A DNA stretch of 64,000 bases from Sarcophilus harrisii (taxonomy: Eukaryota; Chordata; Mammalia; Dasyuromorphia; Dasyuridae): assembly GCF_902635505.1 (NCBI RefSeq), contig NC_045427.1, positions 56,074,539-56,138,538 on the forward strand, given 5' to 3'. Below the pieces are notes generated by a model that ran no database searches, was not told where the DNA came from, and saw nothing but the letters and a program-made list of their open reading frames with translations. A program made the position numbers and the translations under genes. This document shows, in pieces, positions 48,090 through 58,799 of the stretch. Each line of letters opens with the position of its first letter. Within the stretch, counting starts at the first letter, position 1.

Positions 48090-48860
48090 GTGAGTCAGCA
48101 AGTACTTAAGTGTTTACTCCTGTACCATGATGATCCCTGGGGATACAGAGAAGGACAAAATTAGAAACCCTGTCCTCAATGAGCTCAGGTTTTAATCTGG
48201 GGAGAAAACATGCAAACAACTATGTTTGGAGAAGATAGATCCAGTATAAATGGAAAACAATCTCAAAGGGAAGGGATGGGGGAAGGCATGAGGAAAAGTT
48301 TCCTATAGAATGTTGGCTTTGAGCTAAATCTTTTTTTCCCCCAAGAAGCTTCAATTTTTTTATTAAAGCTTTTTATTTTCAAAAAATATGTATGTATAAT
48401 TTTCAACATTCATCCTTGCAAAACCTTGTGTTCCAGATTTTTCCCTCCCTTCCCCCACCTCCTCTCCTAGATGGCAAGTAATCCAATATATATTAAATGT
48501 GTACAATTCTCCTGTATTTATTTCCACAAATATCATGCTGCACAAGAAAAATTAGATCAAAAAGGAAACCAAAATGCAAGCAAACAACAAAGAGAATAAA
48601 AATACTATGTTGTGATCCACACTCCATTCACAATAAACATTTATTAAGCAATAGTGCACACTCAGTTCCCACAGTCCTCTCTCTGGGTTAAGCTAAATGT
48701 TTAAGAAAGTCAGAGGAGCCAGAAAGCAGAAGTGAAAAGGACAAACTGTCCAGGCATGAGTGAAGACAAAGGCACTGAGTTGGAAGTAGTGCCCTTTGTG
48801 AAACAATGTGTCTGGAGAGGGCAGAATCTGTAGAGAGGAGCTAAATGTGAGAATACAAGA
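48090..48860 (+). repeat. Unassigned mammal-wide repeat split by a reversed L1 3' end (48,335-48,690)
   Basis: Left part CCTGGGGATACAGAGAAGGA to TTGAGCTAAAT, right part from TTAAGCTAAATGTTTAAGAA to GGCACTGAGTTGGAAGTAG. AGCTAAAT flanks the L1 on both sides. Confidence 0.65.
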
Positions 48861-48917
48861 GGAGGAGCCAGACTCTGGAGAAAGAGAAAGAGCTTATGTT
48901 AGACAGAGAAGAGAAAA

Positions 48918-48919
48918 AA

Positions 48920-48957
<38 letters not shown>
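48918..48957. repeat. (TA)n microsatellite
   Basis: About 20 TA units. Confidence 0.95.
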
Positions 48958-48960
<3 letters not shown>

Positions 48961-49099
48961 TTTAAATTCACACAAAAGAAGTTTCCCATTTCAGATGCAA
49001 TCCTTTTTGTTTGTTTTCATGTATTTGAATGAATTTCCTGTTGGTTAAGATCTTGATAAAAAACAATTCTAGAAAAAATTAATAACCCACCAACTCCCA

Positions 49100-49790
49100 A
49101 AATAGAAGCTGTAGCAGCTCCTTATGTCTTTATGATAAAATAAAAACTCCTCTGCAGATTCTCTTTCAAAACTGAGATGTATTACTACCCTCATTTACTC
49201 TGCCTTGCAACCAAACTGGACTACTTGCTGCTGCATGCAATCTCCCACCTCTGTGCCTTTGCCCAAGCTGTTTCTTCTGCCTGGAATGCTTTTTCTCCTT
49301 TATCTCATAGGTCCCTTAGCTTTCTTCAAAGTTCAGTTTAGATATCACTTCCTTCTAGGACCCTTTCATGATTCCTCCATGTGTTAGTCCTCCTCTTTCA
49401 AATAACCAAATATACCATATATACCCTGCATTTATCTCTAAACATGTATGAAGCAGTTAGATGGTTCAATGGATAAAGCACCAATCCTGGAACCAAAGAC
49501 CTGAATTCAAATTCAGCTTCAGACACTTATTAACTGTGTGACCCTGAACAAGTTACTTCCTTGCCTTAATCCACTGTGGAAGGAAATGGCAAACTACTCC
49601 ATATCTTTGCCAAGAAAACTTTAGGGAAAGTATGATTCATGAGTCACAAAGATGGACATGTCTGATAATATAAGCATGTTGCATCCCCATAAAATGTAAT
49701 CTCTTTGAGGGAGGGACTATTTCATCTCTGCCTTAGAGTCTTCAATCCTTGATACACAATAGGTACTTTTTTTTAAAAAAAATTTTTAGT
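49100..49790 (+). mobile_element. L2 3' end split by an RTE-tailed SINE (49,446-49,672)
   Basis: L2 text CTGCCTGGAATGCTTTTTCT breaks at 49,445 and resumes AAATGTAATCTCTTTGAGGG. The SINE has GTGTGACCCTGAACAAGTTA and ATCTTTGCCAAGAAAAC. Confidence 0.75.
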
Positions 49791-49811
49791 AGGTGCTTTT
49801 AAATGTGAGTT

Positions 49812-50330
49812 TGATTACACAGATTCATAGAAACAGATTTGGAAGCTACCTCATACTCCTTGTGGTCCAGCTCATGCCCGAAACAGCAATCCATTTCCTA
49901 CATCATCACAAACAATCCATTATCTGATCTTGTTTAAAAATATCCAGTTTTCAAGAATGGAATTGGGTTGTGTGTTTGTATGGGGGGGGGGGGAGGCAGT
50001 GCCCAGTACTTCTTGAAGCAATGGCTGCTCTAATTCTACTTTGCAATAACTATTATTGCTAGATTTTTTCTTTACATTGCCCCTAAATCTGCTTTTCTGC
50101 AACCTCCACATATTGCTACTATTTCTGACCTCTGAGAACAGGCAGAACAAATCTAATTTGCCCTCCTGTACATGATAGTCTTTCAAATTTTTGAATCTAG
50201 TTATCCTGTTGCCCGCTGTCTGCTCTGCTCCAGGCTAAATGTCCCCACTTTCTTCATATGATCTCCACTAACTCCTGACCTGCTCTTTTCCCTTTTTACC
50301 ATCCTACCTTTTTATTGTATCAGTGTTGTC
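49812..50330 (-). mobile_element. CR1/L3 LINE 3' fragment, reversed
   Basis: AGATTCATAGAAACAGATTT, GAACAGGCAGAACAAATCTA, CTGCTCCAGGCTAAATGTCC and CTTCATATGATCTCCAC follow in reversed CR1/L3 order. A G12 run lies at 49,982. Confidence 0.65.
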
Positions 50331-50334
50331 ATTT

Positions 50335-50475
50335 TGTTGGACATTGAATTGGATTAAATGCTATTTACTTCCTTGAATGTAAGCTCCTTGAAGGCAGGAA
50401 CTATTTTGTTTCTGACTATGAATCTTAGGCATTCCATCTGGTACCTTGCACATAGTTGGTGCTTTTAAAATTAAA
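50335..50475 (+). mobile_element. L2 3' end fragment
   Basis: TGAATGTAAGCTCCTTGAAG and CCTTGCACATAGTTGGTGCT. Confidence 0.65.
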
Positions 50476-50479
50476 TTGC

Positions 50480-50880
50480 AGGGTATTTCATTTTTCCCTT
50501 CTGGGTTCTGTGGAATGGGATTAGGCTACTCTCTTTTCCTCAGGGAAACATAAATTTCTCTTTAAAAAAAAAAAAAAAAGCTTTAATTTCCCAAATCCTT
50601 TGTGGTGGGAAGGAGGGCAAAGGGCTGGTTTCTTCACACAAACTTCAAGAATTGGCTGAAAATTTCACATCTTCCTTTATCAGGGTTGAGGGAGTTCTCC
50701 AACATCCCACCCCCATCCCTAACTGCTCCAGACCCAGGGAAGGAGGAAAAGGGAAGTAAAAGGATAAGGATCTTCCCCAACCAACCCCCAATCTCCATTT
50801 CCTTCTAATTGCTCCCCTGGTAATGGAAGTTTCACACACCTCTTCAGCCTCAACCTAATCAGTTCTCCACCTTGATCATA
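50480..50880. other. Intergenic sequence, nothing recognised
   Basis: Opposed short frames without family or splice support. Confidence 0.4.
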
Positions 50881-50884
50881 GGTC

Positions 50885-51190
50885 CCCGGAAGCAGTATGG
50901 TACCATGGAAAGAGTGCTGAGTCTGAGGTGGAATTCTGAATCTGTTGCTGAATGTCTGTGTGACCTTAAATATGAAGGTTAGCTGAAATAGTCTTTAAGG
51001 CTCCTTCCAATTCTACAACTATGGAACTGGAAAAAAAACAAAACCCTGAGAAATCCATTCAGCTTACCCCTTTCATTCTACAGCTAAAACTGAGGTATTG
51101 GGGTCAAGTGACCAGCCCTAAAAATCACACAGTTAATACTTAGCAAAACTAGGATTTGAACCCACTTTTACAGACTCTGATTTTTCCCAT
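50885..51190. mobile_element. Two MIR pieces (plus then reversed)
   Basis: GTACCATGGAAAGAGTGCTG at 50,900 (plus); AAATCACACAGTTAATACTT and GGATTTGAACCCACTTTTAC at 51,120-51,170 (reversed). Confidence 0.6.
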
Positions 51191-51199
51191 CCTATCCTA

Positions 51200-51845
51200 C
51201 TTTTTTATTGTTTTAATTATGTCATATTGTCACTTTTTAATGTTGACTTGAACTAAGTGCCATTTATTTCCCTGTATAAAGTTATTTGGGTTTTTTCTTC
51301 TTAACTAAAGTAGTTAAATATAGATGGATAAACCAAAGCCCCAAGATCTATCTATGTTCTGGAAAATGTTGAAATGCAAGAGTAAGAGCTTTCCTTCAAT
51401 CCAGCCTCCACCTTACCTGGTGTATTCACTGGTTTGCCACCAAAAAAACACCAACTTTCATAGGATACCTGATGATTTCCCACCTCCCTCAACTCCCAAA
51501 GCTACCAGGCAAACATGCTGATCCTTAGCCACAAGCTCAGCTGGCTCATATCTCCTGGAAGCCAGTGGGTTAGGGTTCAAGAACTCAAGTCAAGCCTTCT
51601 TAAGATTTGCTTAAATGGGTCACAGTCTCCATCCCCCAAGCCCTCTATATTCCTGGTGTGTGTGTTGGAGAGCAGGACCTGGCAACTACTGCATGATGGG
51701 GTAAGACAGTCTGCACTCTCCAATGGAGTTCCAATAGCACTGAGTTGAAGTTAGAATGAGTGTGTATGTGAACCAACCCGGAGCCGATATTCTGAGATGA
51801 GAGTCCTCTACATGGACCTTCTCTTGGGATCAAGGAGCTCTTAAG
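51200..51845. other. Intergenic sequence, nothing recognised
   Basis: No supported gene. Confidence 0.4.
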
Positions 51846-51847
51846 TT

Positions 51848-52375
51848 GTTGTAATACAGTATGATGGATTTTGAGCCAGAGGATCTGGGTGTGAATCTTA
51901 ACTCTGCTACTTGTGACATCTTGGGGAAGTCATAGATCATCTCTAACTCTTGATTTCCTCATCTTTAAAAATGAGGAGGTTGGGGGCAGCTAAATGGCAC
52001 AGTGGATAGAGCACCAGTCCTGAAGTCAGAAGGACCTGAGTTCAAATTCAGCCTCAGACACTTAATACGTCCTAGCTGTGTGACCCTGGGCAAGTCACTT
52101 AACTCCAATTGCCTCAGCAAAACAAACAAACAAAAAAAAAAAAACTGAGGAGGTTGGACTAGATGATAATAGCTATCATTTAGGTAGTGTTTTAAGGTTT
52201 ACAAAGCACTTTACATATATTCTTTCATAACAACCCTGAGAGGGAGAAGCTCTTATTATCCCCATTTTACAGATGAAGAAACTGAAGTTGAAAGGTCAAA
52301 TGACTTGTTAGTAAGTGTCTGAATCTGAATTTGAACTCGGGTCTTTCTGACTCCAGCTCAGACACACTATCCACT
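51848..52375. mobile_element. MIR interrupted by a young poly(A) SINE, then a reversed MIR-type element
   Basis: MIR (plus) 51,848-51,983. The near-consensus SINE occupies 51,984-52,145, with perfect duplication TGAGGAGGTTGG (51972-51983, 52146-52157). From 52,170 a reversed MIR-type element follows (CAAAGCACTTTACATATATT to TTTGAACTCGGGTCTTTCTG). Confidence 0.85.
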
Positions 52376-52399
52376 GTTTTGCTTAATTCAGACTGGCAA

Positions 52400-53925
52400 G
52401 GTCTATTCCAGGTCAGGTTTCTGCCAGCACTCTTATCTCCAGACCAGAACTGGTAGGTTAGGACCCTGTGGAAGTTATGGCTATAATCAGAATCAGAAAT
52501 CAGTGACAGATTTCACTTTCCCCAGCTTCTCAGATCTCAGAAAAATCAGATCCATAGGAGGAATTTGAGCTCCAGACTGCAGGGCTGTCCAGCAGACAGC
52601 AATGACAAGTGGTACAGAAGCCTTAGGACCCCCAAAGACTAGCCCTAATCAGGGCTGTGTGTATTTGGTTATGTTCCCTTCCTATAGAGGCCCCACTCTT
52701 TTCTCTAGCACAGAAAATCAGTTCTGTTTAAAAAAAAAAAAAAAAAAATCTCAGTAATGGACTATTGATAAATAATTAGCTTTTGTTGATTGCATTGATC
52801 TGCATGGGCCCATCCTCATTAGCATTTTCCCTGAGCAGAGGCTATTTTTTTCTGCCTTCACTCTTTTCTTCCAAAAGAAAAAAGCAGCAGCTTAGAGTGG
52901 ACCAGATGTAATGTCAGGAAACAGTCCCTTCCCCTCCTTTGCTCTGGGGACAAGCAAAGAGCACAAGCAAGTGGTTTCCACTCGGTTGTACTCAATCAGC
53001 AGCCCTCATCCTTCTTAGCAAACCTGGGCAGTTTATTTTGGGGGAGGAGGGACACAGACTTCCCCCTGTTCCGCTAAGCCTTTGTATCTCCTGGCTAGGT
53101 CTGAGGAAGGATCCATGAAACGCTGCCAGGGAGGTTCCCAGGGGTACCAATGTTTGTCAGTGGAAAATGCTGAGTTCACAGTGCCGGCCCTGGGGAGCTA
53201 GCTGTGGGCCCAAGATACATTCCTGTCCCTCCCTGATGGGGAATTGCTCTTCGGCTTTTCTTGTCTTCCCCATCCAGGACAGGACAAAGCAAAGCTGAGG
53301 TTCACAGCAGGCGCCCTCCTCGATTCTCCTTGGCACACTCCAGCTAAGTGGAGGGCCCTGTCCCCTGCCTCCCATCTTCACTACAGCACCTGGCATAAGC
53401 ACAGGTGGTCCCAAGGTAGAAGGGCCCTCTCTAAGACCAATTTATAGAGAGAAAATCAGGCATGGGGCAAGTCGGTTGTCTTGGTCAAGATCACATGGGA
53501 AGTAAATAAAACCTGGCATTCCCCCTCTGAGCCTTGGGCGCTTTCTTCGCACACTCACCCCTCTCCCTTCTCCTTAAACTCCACCTTTGGCCTTAAACCC
53601 AAGCTTTTGCCCTCTCTGCAGACTGCATGTTGGGATTAGCAGTCACCCTTGCAGCTCCATTCAGTCCATGCAGGTGAGTAGTAGAGGCCTGAGGGCAGAA
53701 ATCTCCTTAGAATCCTGCCCAGAGCCACACTGGGCGGCCAGTGCCCTCAGAAGCGGTCATCGGCTGCACACCTCAGGCATCCTGGGCCAGACATACCTGT
53801 GAGCCAGACAGCCCCAGGCATGGGTCACGCAGATGCCCCAGACAGGTCATGGACCAGATGCTCTGGACCAGGGGTCAACTTTAAGAACAGGACTGAAAGG
53901 AAATGACCTTTAGTACAAATATAGA
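52400..53925. other. Repeat-poor stretch downstream of NRN1L
   Basis: No transposon recognised over about 1.5 kb, unusual for this window. 52,755-52,850 is AT-rich, with homeodomain-like cores (AATAATTAGC, CATTAGCA). No supported coding. Confidence 0.45.
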
Positions 53926-53931
53926 TCTTTT

Positions 53932-53937
53932 TTTAAT
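53932..53937 (-). promoter_or_regulatory. NRN1L: Probable NRN1L poly(A) signal ATTAAA
   Basis: The minus strand reads ATTAAA about 600 nt after the NRN1L stop codon, followed by U-rich and GU-containing sequence. No AATAAA occurs nearer to the stop. The next is near 53030, about 1.5 kb downstream. Confidence 0.5.
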
Positions 53938-54534
53938 GAAACCAGAACAGACGGAGATTGGACAGAGGGAGGGGTGTTAAAGGTGTGGGGCAGCCTAGAG
54001 TTCTGGTACAAGGATCGTCAGGCTTTATGGAACTCAGGGATCCCTCAATAGAGACAGGGACCATAAGGAGATTAGGGCCTGGGGGACAAGAGCCCTTGCT
54101 TTGGAAAAGTATCTGCAGCTCCCTAACCTGGAGCCGGAGCTTCAGGCAGAGCTGACCTTGGTGAGCAGAGAGGCCATGGAGCCTCACAGAACCTGGGGAT
54201 TCCTGTTCCCCACCTAAGTAGACACCAAGGAAAGAGACACAGGATATGGGGATTCCCTTTCCCCCATGAGAGCCAAGAGCTCTGGGAGGTATTCCTTCAC
54301 ACCGTTTCCTTGGATAGGGGAAGGCAGGAAGAAGATGGACAGCTCCTCTAGACCAGGAGGACCCAGGATCGAGTGGAGGAAAGGTGGGGGCCTGGACCCG
54401 AGAAAGGGAATTTGATCTTTGCAGTCCCCAACATGGTGCTCTGCACACAAGAGGTGTTTCATCCAGTCATTGGATTGAACTGGAATAGGTCTGGGGGTCT
54501 CCTTGGGTGGGCCGTGAACACTCTGCTTGGAGAG

Positions 54535-57167
54535 CTAAGCCAAGGGCCCAAGGATACAGGCAAGGGCCAGTGCTGCAGCCAACAGGGCTGGGGCTGGGGC
54601 TGGGGAGACAGGAGATGAAGACCCTTGCAGGGTCTCCTGGTTGGTCTCCTCACTGGAGACACCCCTGACGTTGCTTGGGGAGAAAGGCCGAGAGCTGCAC
54701 AGGTCATGTAGGTTGCCCGGGTATTGGGCCTTTCGGGATTCTTCTTTCAGTGATGCCCAGATGGCAGTCGCTTCCTGTGGGCAGTTGGCCAGGACCCCAT
54801 TGGCACAGGTCTGAAAGTTTTCCCATGACCTGAAAGGAGAGGAGGAGGGTCAGGAATGAGCCAGAAGGCTGGAGATGGGAGGAGGGGAGCAGGGGTGATA
54901 TTTACTATATTATATACATGATGAGATGACAAACAGAAGCTAAGGGTCAGAATTAAGACCAGTTAGGGATGGGTAGGGTGGGGAGTGGAGGCCAGTGGTG
55001 CAGGGCTGAGGCTCGGGAATGAGGAAGCTCCGGAGGACCAAGTGGAGAATAGAATGATGGGGGATGGACAGCCCAAGGGATTCTTGTCCAGGACTTTATA
55101 AGCTCTCACCTGCAGATGGATTCGAGTTCAGGGGGTGTGAGGTCAGCCCCCTTATCAGACTGCCCACTCTGGACCATACTATTCCCAAGTTTGATCAGAC
55201 AGTCAGCAAAGCCCTTGTAAATAGTATCACATCTGTTAGAGGTGGCAGCGGTCCCAGGACCAGGGGCCAGGACTGTGGAAAGAAAAAGACATTAAGCTGG
55301 GCACATACTCTCAAGTCCCTGGGGGGGCGGGGCCTGTTTACCAGAGCAACAGCTCAGCCCAAGGGATGCAACTCAGCTAGAGTCCGTGGTAATGTCACTG
55401 ATGACTTGCTGAGGGAAGTAGTTTCACAAACCCCTGGGTCCCCCTCTCAATTCAACAAACACTTATTAATCACGTGCTATGCTCATGGTGCTGGGATTGC
55501 TGGGGTAGGTATGAAAATAAAATGGAGCGTTCTGTTCTTTTAAGGAGCTGACAAAGAAATAAGGGAATCCCAGTGCAGCATGTATACATATGTATACACA
55601 CACAATAAGTAAAGCTTGATAGAAGGCAAGCAGAGATTCAAGAATTGAGATTCAGAAAATCTTAGGGGAAAATCATCTTCAGCTGGGGAGAGTGGTTCAG
55701 AGGAACTTCATCGAGACATCTAAATTGGCATCTGAAAGAAAAGGATTTCAGTAGGAGCTGAAGTGGGAGTGGATTTTAGGGAAGCAAGACAGCCTCCCAG
55801 CAGGGGCTCCTAAAACCTATATGGGAGATTGGGTATACCATTCAGGCGGTAGCACTTAGACTACACTCTCTAGACTCCTCACTCCTGCCCTCTTCTACCA
55901 CAGAAACTGAACGGGGAAAGAATGGAGACCATTTCTTAAAAGGGTCTATCCAATTCTACAGCAACCACAGAGGCTCCCCAGAGAACAAGCTGGCTATATC
56001 CTTTTTTCCCCCAAGTCTCCTAATATTTGTATTTATAGGAATATATTCCTAATTCTGCTCAAGAATACCATTATTAAACTCTTCAAGACCACTGTGGGGT
56101 CTGAGCTGGGAAGGGCCATCATGCTCATCTGTGACTAGGAATGGACGGAAGCCTGGGGGTGCAGTTCACCACAAAACATGCTCCCTGCCAAGCTTGGTCC
56201 CAGAGGAGAGATGAGAGACATATCTCCCCCCCTGCCCTGCGGTAGTGGAAGATCAGGAAACCCCTGAACATTGTATATGCTGTTTAGCTCCTGGAGGTGT
56301 TAATTAGTTCTGCCGTACAAGAGATGGTTAATTGGGGCAGGGAAGAAGAGGGATATTTGGAAATGAAGGTGATGTTAAAGCAAACCGTATTAATAATTAA
56401 AAAAAAAAAACCTATAAAAAATTTAACTGCACTCCCTAATCAACTAAGTGACCAGTCCCCAAAAGCGTTGATGCTCCCATCTAACCGAAACGTCTTCTCT
56501 TCAGATTGGCAATCAATCTGGGGAAGGGGGGAGGGAGGGATGAGAGATGGGGAGCCCTGCCTTAGGTTCTGGGTAATGGTAACTGGGGTGAATTAGGAGA
56601 ATGGCACCTTCCTCATGCTTAGGGCATCATCACAGGCTCTAGACTGGGGAGCAGAGGAAGACTGGCCGTGGGTGCTGATAGAAGCTGTTGAAAACTGGTG
56701 AAGAGCGAGCCAAGGAGATCCAGGATCCCTTCCCTCAAAGCGCCTTTAAACAGTCCCATCTCCTTGAGACTCACCCCAGCAAGATCCCTGAACTTTGGCA
56801 GAGAAGGGGTGTAAAGGCAGAATCCGGGGGATCCGAGAGCCGAGGACCTCAGGGGAAGAGCTGGAAGAATCCTTCCAAAGGGTTTGGACTGGCCCGGCTC
56901 ACCCGGGGGTTTAGCTGGGCGCTCTTTCCAAAACGTGGCTAGCAGTTTTCTGGGCAGGACAGACGATTGCGGGGCGTCCCCTAGCCCCTCTTGCCTTACC
57001 TCCCCCCGCCCCGAGACCACCGTCCCCATCTCCCCATCGGGTCACCCCTTTCCGAGAACTCGGCTCGTAGTTCCCCGGGACTTACTGAGCTGCAGAAGCA
57101 AGAAGCCGGGGAAGGAGAGAGGTCTCCAACAGCAGCGGCGGCGGCGGCGGCGGCAGCAGGGGCGCAT
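54535..57167 (-). CDS. NRN1L: NRN1L, neuritin-like GPI-anchored protein (complete, 3 exons, 179 aa)
   Basis: Coding exons: 57167-57086, 55272-55110, 54829-54535; introns have GTAAGT/CAG and GTGAGA/CAG borders and phases agree (82+163+295 = 540 nt). Neuritin-like proteins (CPG15-2) are small secreted or GPI-anchored factors affecting neurite growth and neuronal survival. Residues 1-38 carry an Arg/Cys-rich start (MRPCCRRRRRRCCW) and hydrophobic FLLLQLILA, acting as signal peptide. The neuritin fold follows, with six cysteines at 42, 52, 81, 90, 98 and 126 as in NRN1. Residues 127-162 are a Ser/Pro-rich stalk holding the family motif ETNQETL. The hydrophobic end (163-179) is a GPI signal, with omega site probably among Ser152-154. 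Start chosen because the upstream in-frame stretch has no ATG and human begins similarly; -3 is A. The loop between Met60 and Cys81 is longer than I remember in human NRN1L (165 aa). Highly confident. Confidence 0.95.
55440..55760 (+). repeat. Unassigned mammal-wide repeat in NRN1L intron 1
   Basis: TCAACAAACACTTATTAATC, GGTGCTGGGATTGCTGGGGT, TTTTAAGGAGCTGACAAAG, the same family as at 30.6 kb. The rest of intron 1, to 57,085, shows nothing I can name. Confidence 0.55.
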
Positions 57168-57440
57168 TGTCCCGGGGCACTGGGCACGGCGGCGGCGCCG
57201 CGAGCCCGCTCCCGCCTCGTCCAGCGGCTCCAAAGCCCGAGTGCCTGCGCGGAGCCTGTGATCTGGGGCTAGGGAAGCGCCGCGGCCCGCCCCCCCCCGG
57301 AGCCCCGCCCTCCGCCCCGCCCTCCGCCCCGCCTCCCTCCGTCCCTCGGGGTCTCTGCTTCCGTTAGTCTATTTCCCAAAGCAATTGAATTCCGGACCCA
57401 GGCATCCTCCGCACCGTCCCACGGGGTGTTGGCGCTGCTG
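56930..57440 (-). promoter_or_regulatory. NRN1L: CpG island and GC-box promoter of NRN1L
   Basis: CpG-dense sequence covers coding exon 1 and its upstream side. At 57299-57342 there are consecutive CCCCGCCCTCCG-type GC boxes (Sp/KLF sites). No TATA box is evident. The start codon sits directly inside the island, so the 5' UTR is probably short. Confidence 0.7.
57134..57155 (-). repeat. CGG/CCG trinucleotide run inside NRN1L exon 1
   Basis: Seven consecutive CGG units on the plus strand are read as CCG-register Arg codons (CGC) in the gene and encode the six-arginine block of the signal peptide. Unit number could vary between alleles. Confidence 0.75.
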
Positions 57441-57454
57441 CTCCACTCCGCTAT

Positions 57455-57800
57455 GGACCCCATGAAATGTCGATTGGGGGGGGCACCCCCAGCCCCATGG
57501 AAATTAATACTTCCCCCTCACCTCTGGCCCCTGAAAGAATGTCAATTCTGCTCCCCTTACCCCCCATCCCCACAGGATGTTCTGCTGCCCTCCTTACCCA
57601 GCTCCACTGAATTAACGCTGTCCCCTTCCCCCATCGATGTCAATCCTGTCCCCCCACCCACTCCAGCCCCACAGATGTCAACGCCGTCTCCCACCTGCTG
57701 GCCCCCATTGAAAATCAATTCTGCCCCCCTCTGGCAGAACAGACCGTCTATGCTGGTCCATCACTCCATCTCCATAGGCTGTCAATGCGGCTTGCTGGCC
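57455..57800. repeat. Degenerate tandem array, unit about 35 bp, about 10 units
   Basis: A core like ATGTCAATTCTGCCCC recurs, anchored near 57467, 57501, 57539, 57577, 57610, 57637, 57675, 57712, 57744 and 57779 (spacing 27-38, mostly 33-38). Units have diverged, some losing part of the core. It fills the gap between the EDC4 3' end and the NRN1L promoter. A stop-free 134-codon plus-strand frame runs through it, but lacks other coding signs. Confidence 0.7.
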
Positions 57801-58309
57801 TCCCACTGGAAGCTGGGAGCCTTAAATTAAGTGCAGGGGGGCTCAATGTGGATATGAGGATTTGCCAGATGATCAGAGATAGAAGGAGGGGGATGGTTGT
57901 CCCAGCAGGTTAGAAAATAGGGCAAAGGAGTCCTGAGCTGCTGCTAATTGGCAGACACCAGTTGAAGGAGGCTGGCCACCCACATCAAAAGGATCATGTT
58001 CTCTAATGAAAAAACATACCTTCTCAACATCCCTCAAATAAGTGTGATAATGTTCTAACTGGTCTAAGTAAGGGCACAGCTGGAGTAGGGGGTAGTGTGG
58101 AGGACCAAGTGAAAGAAGACGGGTCCAAGAGGTGCAGAGCCAGAGTGGAGAGGACAAAGGGTAGTGACAGCGCCCCCCAGCTCTCAGAGACCTCCGGGTC
58201 CTTCCCTTCCAAGCTCTTAAAGTCAGGCCCCCATCTTGATGGATAATAGCCTGGTTTGACCTATCCTGGCTAAGCACAGCAGGGATCGAAAACACGACAG
58301 CCTAGCAGA

Positions 58310-58799
58310 GGGTTTTATCTAAAAAGCATTTAATTGAATTTTTTGTTCAATGTTTCTCAAAAACAGAAAGATTCAAATTGGAGGTAAAAAGGAACGTGTA
58401 AAATTCAACTCAAGTTATAATAGTTGATTCTGGAAACATGCTCCCTAGTGATGGAGCCCGGGAGGGCATGCCCAGATTTCCCAACCTCCCTAGTCAGAGC
58501 TGGAAGCCACAGCCCCTTTGGCCTGAGGAGCCAACCTGAGGGAACAGCGGGGAGATCCCTTCTGCTCTGGAGGCATCACCAGAACTGATCTTCCAAGGTC
58601 AGTCAGGGTCAACCAGCTGTTAGCTCCTCTAACAGAGGAGAGGAGGGGCTGGCAAAGTTCTCGCTTTGGACTTTTCTTTATCACCAAGTTCCAAAGAAAC
58701 TCAGTGTTTCCTTAGTCCCCGAGGCCTGGAGTCATCATAGTTGGGTACTGCAACCCCTCTTCCCTCCTCTGGCGGGTCACCTAAGGTGTCTGTGTCCAC
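58310..58799 (-). other. EDC4: EDC4 3' UTR with poly(A) signal ATTAAA at 58334-58329
   Basis: About 490 nt follow the TAG. ATTAAA is followed 30-40 nt later by a GT-rich stretch, a typical downstream element. The predicted end leaves about 1.1 kb to the NRN1L start codon. Confidence 0.6.

Noticed and set aside
57168-57233. A longer NRN1L beginning MEPLDEAG
   Set aside because: The first codon would be TTG; the in-frame ATG at 57167 has a good context and matches the human start.
57426-57830. A 134-codon plus-strand open frame upstream of NRN1L
   Set aside because: It coincides with the C-rich tandem array, whose spacing and composition remove stops. No known domain and no splice or promoter support.
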